Shown in pieces: positions 27,706 through 38,291 of a DNA stretch of 64,000 nucleotides. The translations under genes and the position numbers were made by a program. How positions within the stretch are numbered: position 1 is the stretch's first letter; every line of letters starts with the position of its first letter. The DNA is from Oxalobacter aliiformigenes (GTDB lineage: Bacteria > Pseudomonadota > Gammaproteobacteria > Burkholderiales > Burkholderiaceae_D), in assembly GCF_027116575.1 (NCBI RefSeq), contig NZ_CP098252.1, positions 930,001-994,000 of the forward strand. The letters run 5' to 3'. The notes below the pieces were generated by a model that made no database searches, had not been told where the DNA came from, and was given only the letters and a program-made list of their open reading frames with translations.

Positions 27706-30700
27706 TCAGACCTGATTGGAACCGTCTATGGCGTGAGAGGCCGTTTTTTCGAAGCGGCGGGCCAGCCGGTCGAAATACAGATAAATGACAGGTGTCGTAA
27801 ACAGCGTCAGTACCTGGCTGACCAAAAGGCCACCGACCATCGTGATCCCCAGCGGGTTGCGCAATTCGGAACCGATGCCGGTGGCGAACATCATGGGCAG
27901 TGCACCCAAAAGGGCAGCCAGCGTGGTCATCATGATAGGTCTGAAACGCAGGAGACAGGCCTGGTAAATCGCTTCCTGTGGCGACATGCCGTGATCGCGT
28001 TCGGCGACCAGTGCGAAGTCGATCATCATGATCGCGTTCTTTTTCACGATCCCGATCAACAAAATGATCCCGATGATCCCGATGACCGAAAGATCGTTGC
28101 CGGTTATCATCAGGGCCAGCAGGGCACCGATTCCGGCAGACGGCAGCGTGGACAGGATGGTGATCGGATGGATATAGCTTTCATAGAGGATACCCAGCAC
28201 GATGTACATGGTCACGATGGCGGCGACGATCAGCCAGAGCGTCGAGGAAAGGGACGACTGGAACGCCATGGCCGCTCCCTGGAACTGGGTCTGGACGGAT
28301 GGCGGAATCTGCATGTCGGCTTCCGTGGCGATGATGGCCTCGACCGCTTCGGAGAGCGAGGAACCCGGCGTCAGATTGAACGAGACGGTCGCGGTCGGGA
28401 ACTGGCCCATGTGGTTGATGACGAGCGTGGAGGGCTTGAGTTCGATGCTGGCCACGGTATCGAGCGGTACCAGCGATCCGGAAGATGTGGCCACGTAAAT
28501 GCCCTTGATCGATGTGGGATCCTGCCGTTCGTGTTCCTGCACTTCCAGCACGACGCGGTACTGGTTGGTCTGCGTGTAAATGGTCGAAATCAGGCGCTGG
28601 CCAAAAGCATTGTAGAGGGCGTCGTCGATATCCTGGGTGGAGATACCGAGACGGGAAGCGGTATCCCTGTCGATGTTGATGTACACCATCTTGCCGTTTT
28701 CCTGCAGATCGGTGGCCACGTCGGTCAGTTCGGGGAGCTGTTTTAACCGTTCGATCAGTTTCGGCGCCCATTCCGACAGTTCGTGCTGGCTGGTTGCCTG
28801 CAAGGTGAACTGGTATTGCGTCCGGCTGCTCCGGCTGTCGATACTGATATCCTGGACGGGTTGCAAATAAAGCGTCATGCCGGTAATGCCGGAAGCGGCT
28901 TCGGAGAGCCGGTTCATGACGGTATGGATATCGTCGCGCTCGCCTTTCGGCTTCAGGTTGATCAGCATTTTGCCGTTGTTGGGGGCGGCGTTCGTGCCAT
29001 CCACGCCGATAAACGACGACAGGCTGACAACAGCCGGGTCTTCCAGCACCTTGTCGATCAGTTTTTCCTGCTGGCGGCCCATCGCGGCAAATGAAATGGA
29101 CTGGGACGCTTCCGAGACGCCCTGTATGACGCCGGTGTCCTGTACAGGGAAAAAGCCTTTCGGAATGACGATGTAAAGCAGTGCGGTCACGACAATGGTG
29201 CCGACGGCAACCGCCAGCGTCAGTTTCTGGTATTTCAGTACCCATTGCAGGCATTTGGCGTATTCCTCGATGACCCTGTCGAAAAAGCGTCCGCTGGCAT
29301 GGAAAAAGCGGCCCTGTTTTTCTTCCGGAATGTGTTTCAGGAGCCGGGCGCTCATCATCGGGGTCAGCGTCAGCGAGATCAGGGCGGAGATCAGGATCGA
29401 GACCGCCAGCGTGACGGCGAATTCACGGAAAAGCCGGCCGATCACGTCCCCCATGAACAGCAGGGGGATCAGGACGGCGATCAGGGAAACGGTCAAGGAA
29501 ATGATGGTGAAGCCGATCTGTTTCGAGCCTTTCAGGGCCGCTTCCATCGGCTTGTCGCCTTCCTCGATATAGCGGGCGATGTTTTCGATCATCACGATCG
29601 CGTCATCCACCACGAACCCGGTGGCGATCGTCAGTGCCATCAGGGTCAGGTTGTTGATCGAAAAACCGGTCAGATACATGATCCCGAACGTGCCGATCAG
29701 CGAGAGCGGGACAGCGACGGCCGGGATGATCGTGGCCGTCATGTTGCGCAGGAAGATGAACACGACCAGCACAACCAGGGCGATGGCGATGACGAGTTCA
29801 TGTTCGACGTCGGCCACCGAGGCGCGGATCGTGACCGTCCGGTCAGACAGGATGTCCACATCGACGGCGGCCGGCAGGCTGTTTTTGAGCTGGGGCAGTA
29901 TTTCCTTGATACGATCGGCCACGGCGATGACATTGGCTCCCGGCTGGCGCTGGACGGTCAGGATCACGGCCGGCTTGTCGCCTGCCCAGGCCGCCAGACG
30001 GGCGTTTTCGGCGCCGTCGGTCACGGTGGCGATGTCTTTCAGACGTACCGGCGAACCATTGCTGTAGGCAACGATGATGTTTTCGAATTCGGCAGCGGAT
30101 TTGAGCTGGTCGTTGCCGTCGACCGTCGAGGCCTGCAAGGGGCCGTCGAAACTCCCCTTGGCCTGGTTGACATTGGCGTTGGCCACGGCGGAACGGACGT
30201 TTTCGAGCGTGATTCCCCGTGCGGCCAGTGCCCGCGAATTGGCCTGGATACGCACAGCGGGCCGCTGGCCGCCGCTGATGGAGACCAGACCGACGCCCGG
30301 AACCTGCGAAAGTTTCTGGGCGATGCGGGTATCGGCCAGATCTTCCAGTTTCGTGATCGTCATGGTGGGCGATGTGACGGCGATCGTCAGAATCGGCGTG
30401 TCGGCCGGATTGACCTTGTTATAGATCGGCGGGTTCGGCAGATCGGTCGGCAGCAGGTTGTCGGCGGCGTTGATCGCGGCCTGCACTTCCTGTTCCGCCA
30501 CATCCAGTGTCTGGGAAAGCGTGAATTGCAGGGTCACGACGGAGACGCCTTCGGAACTGGCAGACGACATCTGTTCCAGTCCCGACATCTGGCCGAACTG
30601 CCGCTCGAGCGGCGCCGTGATCGTCGAGGCGACGACTTCCGGGCTGGCGCCCGGGTAATAGGTGACGACCTGAATGGTCGGATAATCGACTTCGGGCAGT

Positions 30701-30807
30701 GCAGAAACCGGTAGCAGCTTCCATGCCACCAGCCCGGACAACAGGATCGCCACCATGAACAGGATGGTAGCGACGGGACGGAGAATAAACGGGCGCGACG
30801 GGTTCAT
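27706..30807 (-). CDS. mdtB: RND multidrug efflux permease MdtB
   Basis: This is the partner permease of MdtC. The product is 1033 residues with the [20 protein letters not shown] start typical of MdtB. It has the [11 protein letters not shown] and [21 protein letters not shown] segments, the [14 protein letters not shown] proton-relay helix, and twelve membrane helices in the RND layout. MdtB and MdtC are not interchangeable in E. coli, and having both in tandem supports the same heterotrimer here. It follows mdtA by 15 bases and precedes mdtC by 12, so the three are surely co-transcribed. Confidence 0.92.
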   Translation of the reverse strand: MNPSRPFILRPVATILFMVAILLSGLVAWKLLPVSALPEVDYPTIQVVTYYPGASPEVVASTITAPLERQFGQMSGLEQMSSASSEGVSVVTLQFTLSQTLDVAEQEVQAAINAADNLLPTDLPNPPIYNKVNPADTPILTIAVTSPTMTITKLEDLADTRIAQKLSQVPGVGLVSISGGQRPAVRIQANSRALAARGITLENVRSAVANANVNQAKGSFDGPLQASTVDGNDQLKSAAEFENIIVAYSNGSPVRLKDIATVTDGAENARLAAWAGDKPAVILTVQRQPGANVIAVADRIKEILPQLKNSLPAAVDVDILSDRTVTIRASVADVEHELVIAIALVVLVVFIFLRNMTATIIPAVAVPLSLIGTFGIMYLTGFSINNLTLMALTIATGFVVDDAIVMIENIARYIEEGDKPMEAALKGSKQIGFTIISLTVSLIAVLIPLLFMGDVIGRLFREFAVTLAVSILISALISLTLTPMMSARLLKHIPEEKQGRFFHASGRFFDRVIEEYAKCLQWVLKYQKLTLAVAVGTIVVTALLYIVIPKGFFPVQDTGVIQGVSEASQSISFAAMGRQQEKLIDKVLEDPAVVSLSSFIGVDGTNAAPNNGKMLINLKPKGERDDIHTVMNRLSEAASGITGMTLYLQPVQDISIDSRSSRTQYQFTLQATSQHELSEWAPKLIERLKQLPELTDVATDLQENGKMVYINIDRDTASRLGISTQDIDDALYNAFGQRLISTIYTQTNQYRVVLEVQEHERQDPTSIKGIYVATSSGSLVPLDTVASIELKPSTLVINHMGQFPTATVSFNLTPGSSLSEAVEAIIATEADMQIPPSVQTQFQGAAMAFQSSLSSTLWLIVAAIVTMYIVLGILYESYIHPITILSTLPSAGIGALLALMITGNDLSVIGIIGIILLIGIVKKNAIMMIDFALVAERDHGMSPQEAIYQACLLRFRPIMMTTLAALLGALPMMFATGIGSELRNPLGITMVGGLLVSQVLTLFTTPVIYLYFDRLARRFEKTASHAIDGSNQV

Positions 30808-30822
30808 GCCTCTCTCCGGTTG

Positions 30823-32124
30823 TTATTGCCGGCCGCCAGCGGCATGACCGGATGGGGTTGCATTGGGGGAGACGGGCGTTTTCGCTTCACCGGATGACGC
30901 ACCGGCCGTTTCCGTTTTGGCGTTTTCCGCCGGGCGTGCGGCCGGTTCCTGTGTCTGTCCGGTGGCAGGCTGCTGTTCTTCGGTGGATATCGCCCGGTTG
31001 ACGATCCGGATTTTCGAGCCGTCACGGAGTTTGTCCACTCCGTCGATCACGACGATCTGGCCCGGTTCCAGTCCTTCCTCGATAATCGTGTTTTCGCCGG
31101 ATGTGGCGCCGGTTTTGACCTTGACAAGACTGACCGTGTCGTTGTCGTTGATCCGGTAGACGGTATGGCCGAGCTTGCCGAGCTGGACGGCGACGGTGGG
31201 AACGACGACGGCATCAGGTTGCGATCCCAGGTGCAGGTGGACGTTCACGAACTGGTTGGGGAACAGGGCGCTGTCGGCATTGTCGAATCTGGCCTTGATG
31301 CCGATAGTACCGGTATCGGTGCTCAGCTGGTTGTCGATCGCCAGCAGGGTGCCTTCGGAAAGCCGGTTGCGGTTTTCACGGTCCCAGGCCGAAACAGCCA
31401 GATTGCGATTGGTCCGGTAAGCCTTGAGTACTTGCGTCAGATCGACTTCCGGGATGGAAAAGAAGACATTGATCGGTTGTTCCTGCGTGATGGTGACGAT
31501 GCCGTTCGTATCGCTGGCGTGGACGATGTTGCCCAGATCGACCTGCCGCAGGCCGACGCGTCCGGAAATCGGAGCCGTGATCCGGCTGTATTCGAGCTGG
31601 AGGCGGGCGTTGTCGACATTCCCCTGGTCGAGCCTGACGGTACCTTCGTACTGTTTGACCAGGGATGCTTGCGTATCGACCTGCTGTTTGGCGATCGAAT
31701 TCTGTTCCAGCAGCTGCCGGTAACGCTGCAAATCGAGCCGGGCGTTTTCCAGAAGCGCCTTGTCGCGCATGAGCTGCCCTTCGGCCTGCATCAGTTCCGC
31801 CTTGAACGGACGGGGATCGAGTTCCGCCAAAAGCTGGCCGGCCTTGACCTGCTGGCCTTCCCGGAAATGAAGCCGGACGAGTTCGCCATCCACCCGGCTG
31901 CGGACTGTGGCGGTGTAGGTTGAATCGACGGTACCCAGTGCATTGATCTGGAGCGGGGCGTCTTCCATCCTGACGGTGGCGACACCGACAGCCACGGCAC
32001 CGGCACGCGGTGTGACAGCCCTGTTTTTGGCAACGATCCAGTAAATGCCCCAGATGACCAGAATGATGATCAGGGAGACGATGGCAATCAGAAAAGGGCG
32101 GCGAAGTTTGACGTTCTTTGGCAT
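30823..32124 (-). CDS. mdtA: RND efflux membrane-fusion protein MdtA
   Basis: This is the periplasmic adaptor that links MdtBC to the outer-membrane channel. A single N-terminal membrane anchor (FLIAIVSLIIILVIWGIYW) is followed by the lipoyl-like domain (VRSRVDGELVRLHFREGQQVKAGQLLAELD). A helical hairpin, the second lipoyl half (ITAPISGRVGLRQVDLGN) and the beta-barrel come next. The C-terminal 60 residues are Pro/Ala/Thr-rich, longer than in E. coli. ATG 32124 fits the family start; the frame is open to 32232. The operon promoter must lie in the 480 bases upstream. No BaeSR-like two-component genes are adjacent. Confidence 0.9.
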   Translation of the reverse strand: MPKNVKLRRPFLIAIVSLIIILVIWGIYWIVAKNRAVTPRAGAVAVGVATVRMEDAPLQINALGTVDSTYTATVRSRVDGELVRLHFREGQQVKAGQLLAELDPRPFKAELMQAEGQLMRDKALLENARLDLQRYRQLLEQNSIAKQQVDTQASLVKQYEGTVRLDQGNVDNARLQLEYSRITAPISGRVGLRQVDLGNIVHASDTNGIVTITQEQPINVFFSIPEVDLTQVLKAYRTNRNLAVSAWDRENRNRLSEGTLLAIDNQLSTDTGTIGIKARFDNADSALFPNQFVNVHLHLGSQPDAVVVPTVAVQLGKLGHTVYRINDNDTVSLVKVKTGATSGENTIIEEGLEPGQIVVIDGVDKLRDGSKIRIVNRAISTEEQQPATGQTQEPAARPAENAKTETAGASSGEAKTPVSPNATPSGHAAGGRQ

Positions 32125-32606
32125 ATTGGCACCGGGATAACCTGACAGTGATAGGGGAAGTCCGCGCCGCAAGACTCCATGTATCCTGCCGGCTGACGGA
32201 AACGGACAGTTTACGTGGCATTGTAAATCCATCTTTTTCAGCCCGACAAGGTTGGGAGGAGTTCTGTTACAAGGCGTTACAAATTAATGCAACCGAAAGC
32301 GGGTTCTGTTGAAAAAAGCAGACATCGGATCCTGTCAGGAAAGCCGGATGCTGCCGTAACGGACAATACCGGCCGGATGCCCGTTACGGAAACGGGCGAA
32401 AGCGGAGACGTCGTTATGGAACCGGCCCGGAAATGCCGGAGTCGGCGGGGCGAGGTGGAAAGAAACATGGCCGCCCCGAAAGAAATGCCGGCAGATATAT
32501 GCCGAAGGGTGGAGCATCTGTTTTTCACGGCATGATGGGAGTGCCGGATGGCGTGGGCCGTCATGGAAAGATGGCTGCCGCCGAAAACGGCGGGGCGATC
32601 GCCGTT
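32125..32606. other. Intergenic region before mdtA
   Basis: These 482 bases lie between the mdtA start and the 3' end of the RclA-like gene, both on the minus strand. I find no gene. Promoter elements for mdtABC must be here but none is clear enough to place. Confidence 0.3.
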
Positions 32607-33992
32607 TTATGCCATCGGCTGGTTCATCAGGTCGTTTAGCGCCTCGCTCATGGACGGGTGGGTGAAGATGAAATTGCGCAGGAAGGTATAGGGCTGACCG
32701 GTTTTCATGGCCATCACGATCAGGTTGATGACTTCGCCCGATTCGGCGCAGAAGAGTGTCGCACCCAGTATTTTTCCCGTTTTCCTGTCGATGACGGCTT
32801 TCAGCAGCCCATCGGGCGCTTCCAGTGTACGGGTACGGGGTACGGAAGCGGCCGGAAGGCGGACCACACCGATATCCATGCCCATCGCCCGGGCTTCGTC
32901 TTCTCCCGTTCCTGTCCGGGAGAGCGGAGGATCGATGAAAACGGTATAGGCAAAGGGCGTACGGTCATCGGTGTTGCGGTCGTGATTGCCGAACAGGTCG
33001 TCCCGGATGATACGGTAATCGTCCAGCGAAAGATAGGTGAATTGCGGGCCGCCTCTGACATCGCCGATGGCCCGGACGTACGGATTGGATGTTTTGAGCC
33101 GGGAATCGACGACAATGGCACCTCTCCGGTCGGTCTCGATTTTCGCCGCGGCCAGGTCGAGTGCAGTGGTTTCGGGACGGCGGCCGGTAGCGAGCAGGAC
33201 GGCATCGGCCTCGATTTCGTAACTGTAACCTTCTTCCGTGTCGTGGCAGGAGAGTCTGACGCCGTTTTCCGTGTCGCGGATGGATTCGGTCCGGGCATTC
33301 ATGCGGAATTCGACACCCTTCTTTTCCATGACGGCTTTCACCGAGACGGCGATATCGCGGTCTTCTTTCGGAATGAAATCCGAATGGTTGTCCAGTACGG
33401 TCACCCGCGATCCGAACGCGGCGAACATCGCGGCGAATTCCAGTCCGATATAGCCGCCGCCGATGATGACGAGATTATCCGGCAGTTTTTCCCGCTGCAT
33501 GATGGTCGTGCTGGTATAGACGTGCCGGCTCTCTCTGACACCTTCGATGGGAGGAATGACCGAACGCGCACCGGTATTGATGAAAATGTGTTTGGAGGTC
33601 AGTTCCAGTGTCCCGCCGTCGGCCAGTGCGACCGAGACGGCATCGGTCGAGATGAAACGTCCTTCCCCGTGGTATACGGTGATGTTCGGATCATCCGCCA
33701 GGTTATGGTAGTTCCTGTCTCTCAGCATGGCGGTGAGCGCGTTTTTCTTTTCGATGGCTTCCCGGTAATGGCGTTTTTCGGCATCTTTGTCGCCGTGGGT
33801 CAGGCAGGCGGTTTCACTGGCCTGATGGATCAGTGTTTTGGTGGGGATGCAGCCGATATTGATACATGTTCCGCCGTACATTCCGTCGTTTCGTTCGATC
33901 ATCGCGACTTTCCAGCCCCGTTTGGCGAGATCGGCCGCCAGCGTTTTTCCGCCCTTGCCGAATCCGATGATAATGGCGTCGACTTTTTTCAT
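32607..33992 (-). CDS. rclA: RclA-like pyridine nucleotide-disulfide oxidoreductase
   Basis: This 461-residue class-I flavoprotein has an FAD motif with a degenerate third glycine (IIIGFGKGGKT), a redox disulfide CINIGC preceding IPTKTL, the NAD(P) motif GGGYIGLEFA, and the second FAD motif ending in AIGDVRGG. The CINIGCIPTKTL form and the KGGKTLAADLAKRGW start are those of RclA, the copper reductase that protects gut bacteria from hypochlorous acid. In mercuric reductase and LpdA these positions differ. In E. coli rclA is divergent from the regulator gene rclR; no RclR-like gene is adjacent here. AAAGGAAAA supports ATG 33992. The assignment to RclA rather than a general MerA-like protein is likely but not certain. 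Confidence 0.75.
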   Translation of the reverse strand: MKKVDAIIIGFGKGGKTLAADLAKRGWKVAMIERNDGMYGGTCINIGCIPTKTLIHQASETACLTHGDKDAEKRHYREAIEKKNALTAMLRDRNYHNLADDPNITVYHGEGRFISTDAVSVALADGGTLELTSKHIFINTGARSVIPPIEGVRESRHVYTSTTIMQREKLPDNLVIIGGGYIGLEFAAMFAAFGSRVTVLDNHSDFIPKEDRDIAVSVKAVMEKKGVEFRMNARTESIRDTENGVRLSCHDTEEGYSYEIEADAVLLATGRRPETTALDLAAAKIETDRRGAIVVDSRLKTSNPYVRAIGDVRGGPQFTYLSLDDYRIIRDDLFGNHDRNTDDRTPFAYTVFIDPPLSRTGTGEDEARAMGMDIGVVRLPAASVPRTRTLEAPDGLLKAVIDRKTGKILGATLFCAESGEVINLIVMAMKTGQPYTFLRNFIFTHPSMSEALNDLMNQPMA

Positions 33993-34670
33993 GTGGTTTT
34001 CCTTTTCACGTTCCTGATGTCCGGCAAACGGAAGCCTGTGGAAAGCTTTACGAGAGTTTTTCCGGCAATTGGCAGACCGGATGAAAGCAGTATGGCATGT
34101 TTTTCATGGCACCGTTTTTATCCGGATCATGAGACGTGTCGGTCGGGAAAGTTTCATGATGTGGACTCGGGAGAATTTCCGTACCAGTATGTCCGGTCGT
34201 GATACCGTTTCCGGGCAGGGGATTTTTGCGAAAAAAGAAATGTTGGTTCGGACTGTCGGAAATCATCCGTGAATTTTTTCTGTATTCGCCATGAAGCCGA
34301 TTGTTGCTGAACGGGAGATTTGTTTTCATGCCTTTCAGTTTTTTTGACGAATGGATTCATGAAGCGTTTTGTGCCTTTTTTCCGGCGATTCTGATGTCAG
34401 GAGGTGTACTCGTTCGGCATCTTGTGCGGCCATGCCGGTGCTTCCGTCGCGCCCGTCGATACGAAACATGCCATGACAAACGACGGTTCCCGAGCGTCTC
34501 CTGTTCCGTGTCCGGCCGGAACGGAGGAAGAAACCGGCCGTATGTCTGTTTTCCGGCGGGAGTCGGAAATGGATACAGTGAATGGGGCATCGAACAGCCG
34601 TTTTTGCTGTCCGGAAAACGGTTTGTCGGGAAGCGACCCGGTTCCCGAACAGGCAATGACAGGCCGGTGG
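33993..34670. other. Intergenic region of about 680 bases
   Basis: It lies upstream of the RclA-like gene and past the 3' end of the PNPOx-like gene. No frame on either strand looks like a real protein, and I see no clear terminator or regulatory repeat. Confidence 0.3.
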
Positions 34671-35126
34671 CTAAAAGCGGTGTTCCAGCACGGACGGATC
34701 GGGTGCGACCGGCAGGTCTTCCTTGTCGAAGTCATAGACATCCTGAACGGGGGGACTGACAGAAAGGTCATAGTAATCCAGTTTTTTCGCGACGAAGCGC
34801 AGATAGGCCAGTTCCTTGTAATGGGTATAAAGGCGTTGCAGGAGCTTGCTGTTTTTGTAAATCTCGCGGCAGGTTTCGTCCGGCACATCGAAATGGACCT
34901 TGCCGTTGACCCGTACCGAAACATCACCTTCCCAGGCCAGCGCTTCGGCCCGGTCGTTGTCCTGTAATTGGGCATATGTCTCGGATAGGGGCGAAACGGC
35001 GAAGTAAAGGGTATGTCCGTCCGTTTTCATCAGTTGCAGGACGCGGACTTTCGGATTGTTTTCCCTGTCGCAGGTCGCGAAAGCCATGTCTTCGTGGCCT
35101 TTTAAAAAATGAAACGCTTTTTTCAT
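34671..35126 (-). CDS. Pyridoxamine 5'-phosphate oxidase-like FMN-binding protein
   Basis: This 151-residue protein fits the split-barrel FMN-binding fold. It has FATCDRENNPKVRVLQLMKTDGHTLYFAVSPLSETYAQLQ in the N-terminal half, where the family holds its FMN-phosphate contacts, and a VRVNGKVHFDVPDE strand pair. Short members of this group are usually flavin- or F420-type reductases or heme-binding proteins rather than true PdxH. A GAAAGG site precedes ATG 35126. It follows the Rossmann protein by 11 bases, so both are probably one transcript. A redox or detoxification role is inferred from the two cofactors. Confidence 0.72.
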   Translation of the reverse strand: MKKAFHFLKGHEDMAFATCDRENNPKVRVLQLMKTDGHTLYFAVSPLSETYAQLQDNDRAEALAWEGDVSVRVNGKVHFDVPDETCREIYKNSKLLQRLYTHYKELAYLRFVAKKLDYYDLSVSPPVQDVYDFDKEDLPVAPDPSVLEHRF

Positions 35127-35137
35127 CAGATTGCCTT

Positions 35138-35800
35138 TCAGTAGCCGATAGTGAATCGTTCCCTGTGATGTACCGGTGCATCGGTTTCATCGAGCAGGGC
35201 GGATGCGTAATCTTCCAGTGAAATCGTGCTCTGGCCGTCGGCACCGACAATCAGGTCATCTTCTCCGAGCCGGTATTTTCCGGTACGGCCGGTCGGGATG
35301 AAATTGGCGGCCGGTGAAAACCAGACCCAGTCGATATCGCGTTCATGCCGCAGCACGTCCAGATAAAACGCCCCCAGCATGCGCAGTGCCGAATCCTCTC
35401 CGATCAGGCCGGTATCCATCAGCCGGATGCCGGGCTGGACGAAAAGAGTGGCGGGTTCGCCGACAAACAGGATACGGGGAACCTGCGCTTCCTTCACGCC
35501 TTCCAGAATGAAGGGATACCGTTTCAGCACCGACTCGAAGAGATCCCTTTGTTCCCAGACCGGGTTGTGCGACACGATGACAGCATCGGCGTTTCTGCTC
35601 AGTCCGGCGATTTTGTCCACTGAATAGACGTCGGTTTTGACGATGTCCAGATTCGGGTTCTCAAGCGGAATGCGGTCGGGAAACGGATCGGCGGCGATCA
35701 CATAATGGTTGCGGGACAGCGCTTCGGCAACGATTGGTCGGCCGATCGTTCCACCCCCGCCGAAAACGACAAGACGCATGTTGGGCTGTTGCAGTGACAT
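35138..35800 (-). CDS. NAD(P)-binding Rossmann protein, NmrA/atypical SDR-like
   Basis: This 220-residue protein has an N-terminal dinucleotide-binding motif, VVFGGGGTIGRPIVAEAL (GGxGxxG type), then DIVKTDVYSVDKIAGL and DAVIVSHN as in NAD(P)H-binding atypical short-chain dehydrogenases. It lacks an obvious YxxxK catalytic pair. It contains FIPTGRTGKYRLGEDDLIVGADGQSTISLEDYASALLDE, a block common to the YwnB/NAD(P)H-binding family. The function is unknown; related proteins act as redox sensors or flavin reductases. It is the first gene of a two-gene unit with the PNPOx-like protein. Confidence 0.72.
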   Translation of the reverse strand: MSLQQPNMRLVVFGGGGTIGRPIVAEALSRNHYVIAADPFPDRIPLENPNLDIVKTDVYSVDKIAGLSRNADAVIVSHNPVWEQRDLFESVLKRYPFILEGVKEAQVPRILFVGEPATLFVQPGIRLMDTGLIGEDSALRMLGAFYLDVLRHERDIDWVWFSPAANFIPTGRTGKYRLGEDDLIVGADGQSTISLEDYASALLDETDAPVHHRERFTIGY

Positions 35801-35925
35801 GGTGGAAGTTCCTTGTGGTTATTCAGTGATTGGAACCGTGTTTCACTGAAAGGTTCCGTCAGACCGGTGCAGGGTTGAGACGGGGTAAGGAGAAAAAAGA
35901 GCGGAAAAATGGCTGGCGGAATATT

Positions 35926-36807
35926 CTATTCTCTCAGTATCGGATAGCAACGCACGAGAAAGCCTAGCCGGTCGATCATGCAGCGGGCCTTGCGGGTGGT
36001 GACTAGGGTATCGGGGTGTCCGGCCAGAAAGCCTTCGCCGACGGCATGGGAGAAAGCGAGGGTGAGGCGGTAAACTCCCAGCCGGTCGTGTTTCTGCCGC
36101 TCGAAGCGGGCGGCGGCCATTTCCCGGATGGTGTCGGGGTCGGTGCCGGATGTCCAGCGGGCGGCATCGCAGGGAAGACCTGGCACCCCGTCGGGGGTGA
36201 TGCCGGTAGTGGCCCACCGCCGGATGAGTTCGAGCGGCTGGCTGGCGGCATGGCGTTGCATGTCGCGCGGCAAAACAAGACCCTGTCGGCGGGGGCGTTC
36301 GGGAAGGGGGCCGTTTTCGTCGTTTTCCGCTTTCATGTCGGAAAACAGGGTGTTGGCAAAGGCCTGCCGTCCGTTTTCACGGTAGCGGTGGCGTTCGATG
36401 GTATCGGGTACGGGCCTTTTGGCCAGTTCTTTCCTGACGGTCGCGAAAAAAAGGCGGGCTTCGGTACGGATGGGGATGCCGTATGAGGGGAATATCCAGC
36501 CGGTTTTTTCGCTGCCGGTGGCCAGACAGTAATCCAGCGTATGGAGGATTTTCTCGCGAGATGCGGGCGTGAAGCGTGCCCAGGCCGGCCATATCCATTG
36601 CCGGGTCAGTTCGCGGATAGCGTCAGGATCGGTGAAATCGCGGTGCAGGAATGCGGCGGTTTCGGTGTCGGAAAGGGCGGTCAGTTCGCCCAGCAAATCG
36701 CCCATGAATTCCCAGTGGATGTCGATAACACCCGGCAAAGGGGCGGGGGGAGGGAAATCAAGCCATTCGACGAGTTTTCGCAGGGGTTTCCGGATGAAGG
36801 CGAACAT
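35926..36807 (-). CDS. Hypothetical protein, 293 residues
   Basis: I do not recognise this protein. It begins MFAFIRKPLRKLVEWLDFPPP, has no signal peptide or membrane span, and is rich in Arg, Trp, Pro and Asp. A middle segment (HRYRENGRQAFANTLFSDMKAENDENG) is charged, and the C-terminus has RKARCMIDRLGFLVRCYPIL. The frame is continuous with codon use like its neighbours, which argues for a real gene. It lies alone between the Rossmann gene and preA, all on the minus strand, with about 120 and 180 bases either side. Confidence 0.55.
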   Translation of the reverse strand: MFAFIRKPLRKLVEWLDFPPPAPLPGVIDIHWEFMGDLLGELTALSDTETAAFLHRDFTDPDAIRELTRQWIWPAWARFTPASREKILHTLDYCLATGSEKTGWIFPSYGIPIRTEARLFFATVRKELAKRPVPDTIERHRYRENGRQAFANTLFSDMKAENDENGPLPERPRRQGLVLPRDMQRHAASQPLELIRRWATTGITPDGVPGLPCDAARWTSGTDPDTIREMAAARFERQKHDRLGVYRLTLAFSHAVGEGFLAGHPDTLVTTRKARCMIDRLGFLVRCYPILRE

Positions 36808-36988
36808 GGGCGAGTGTATGGGGAAAAACGGGCTGGCCGGAAATGGTCCGGACGGCTTCGCCGGTTTTGTGGATTGTCCTCGGAGGGGAATTCCGGAGAG
36901 AATCTTCCGGTTTCGGCGGTGCGGTACCGGCCGTCGTTTTTTCCCCGGATGACTGCTGGAGTGCGATGACGGTTGTCATGTCGCGATT

Positions 36989-38242
36989 TCAGCGGTAATG
37001 CAGTTTGCAGGTGACCGGGTGGGGGTGCCGGCCCGGCTTGAATTCGGTGTGCCGCGGCAAGATGCAGTCGGCGACAGGACAGACGTTCAGGCAAAGGTGG
37101 CAGCCGACACAGTGCTCGTTGATGGTCGGCGTACGTGTGTAGTCGTCCCAGTCGATAGCCTGATGTCCTCCGTCGTAACAGGAAATGTAGCAGCGTCCGC
37201 AACCGATACAGCGGGCCGGATCGATTTCGGGAATGACTTTGAAGCTGCGGTCGATGTCGTCGGCCGGTACGATGTTGGGCAGGGCGCGACCGACAAGGTC
37301 GGAGAGCCTGTCGATTCCCCGCCGGGCCATGAAGTGGGACAGGCCGCTGGCCATATCCTCGACGATGCGGTATCCGTATTCCATGACGGCGGTGGTGACC
37401 TGAATGGTGGAGGAACCGACCAGCAGAAATTCCAGGACGTCCTGCCAGGTGACGATGCCGCCGATACCGGAGACGGGTACGTCTTTCAGTTCGGGATGCT
37501 GTTTCATCTGGGTGATGAAGCGCAATGCGATCGGTTTGACGGCAGGGCCGGAATAGCCGGAGATTGACGATTTGCCGTTGACGACCGGCATGGCGGTCAT
37601 GTATTCCGGATCAAGGTTCGTGATGGCCTTGACGGTATTGATGGCAGCGATGCCTTTCGCACCGGCACGGATTGCCGCGATGGCCGGTTCTTCCATATGG
37701 CCGATGTTCGGCGTCATTTTCGCCAGAACGGGCAGATGGGTGGCGCGGCAGACGGTCTCGGTATAGCGTGCGACCAGTTCGGGGCTCTGGCCGACGTCAG
37801 ATCCCATCGTGGAAGAAGTCATTTGCGGGCAGGAAAAATTGCACTCGATCATGTCCGCACCGATGTCGGTGACTTTCTGCGCCAGTGTCCGCCATTCCCC
37901 GTCGTCACTGCCCATGATGGAGGCGATCATGACCTTGCCGGGGTAATCGCGTTTGAGTCGGCGCATGTTCTCCAGATTGACTTCAAGCGGCTTGTCGGAA
38001 ATCATTTCCATGTTCTTGAATCCGGTCCACGGGCCGCCGGGGGTACCGGTGATGTCGAACCGGGGGGAGCATTCGTCGGGCAGAAAAATGCCCACGGTTT
38101 TGTAGGCCACCCCGCCCCATCCGGCGTCGAATGCCTTGGCGACCATGTCGTAGTCGCTGCTGACCGGGGAAGAGGAGAGGAAAAACGGGTTTTCGCAATG
38201 AACGCCCAGAAAGTCGATGGACAGGTCTTTTTTCAGTGCCAT
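36989..38242 (-). CDS. preA: NAD-dependent dihydropyrimidine dehydrogenase subunit PreA
   Basis: PreA reduces uracil and thymine to their dihydro forms with electrons passed from PreT. The N-terminal 300 residues form the FMN-binding dihydroorotate-dehydrogenase-like barrel, with the NFSCPQM and [11 protein letters not shown] segments and the [16 protein letters not shown] phosphate-binding region (VSGIGGI here). The C-terminus carries two 4Fe-4S clusters, [11 protein letters not shown] and [12 protein letters not shown]. The product is 417 residues, normal for PreA. preT lies 49 bases upstream, giving the order preT-preA as in E. coli. The reaction may run in the reverse direction in some hosts. 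Confidence 0.93.
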   Translation of the reverse strand: MALKKDLSIDFLGVHCENPFFLSSSPVSSDYDMVAKAFDAGWGGVAYKTVGIFLPDECSPRFDITGTPGGPWTGFKNMEMISDKPLEVNLENMRRLKRDYPGKVMIASIMGSDDGEWRTLAQKVTDIGADMIECNFSCPQMTSSTMGSDVGQSPELVARYTETVCRATHLPVLAKMTPNIGHMEEPAIAAIRAGAKGIAAINTVKAITNLDPEYMTAMPVVNGKSSISGYSGPAVKPIALRFITQMKQHPELKDVPVSGIGGIVTWQDVLEFLLVGSSTIQVTTAVMEYGYRIVEDMASGLSHFMARRGIDRLSDLVGRALPNIVPADDIDRSFKVIPEIDPARCIGCGRCYISCYDGGHQAIDWDDYTRTPTINEHCVGCHLCLNVCPVADCILPRHTEFKPGRHPHPVTCKLHYR

Positions 38243-38291
38243 GATAAGTCTTTCGAACGGTTGGTCTGGAAAGGGAGTGCCGGCATGGTTT

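Noticed and set aside
24571-30714. Long plus-strand frames opposite the channel, mdtC and mdtB genes
   Set aside because: They are mirror frames of the efflux genes, rich in Gln, Asp, His and Gly, with no recognisable domain.
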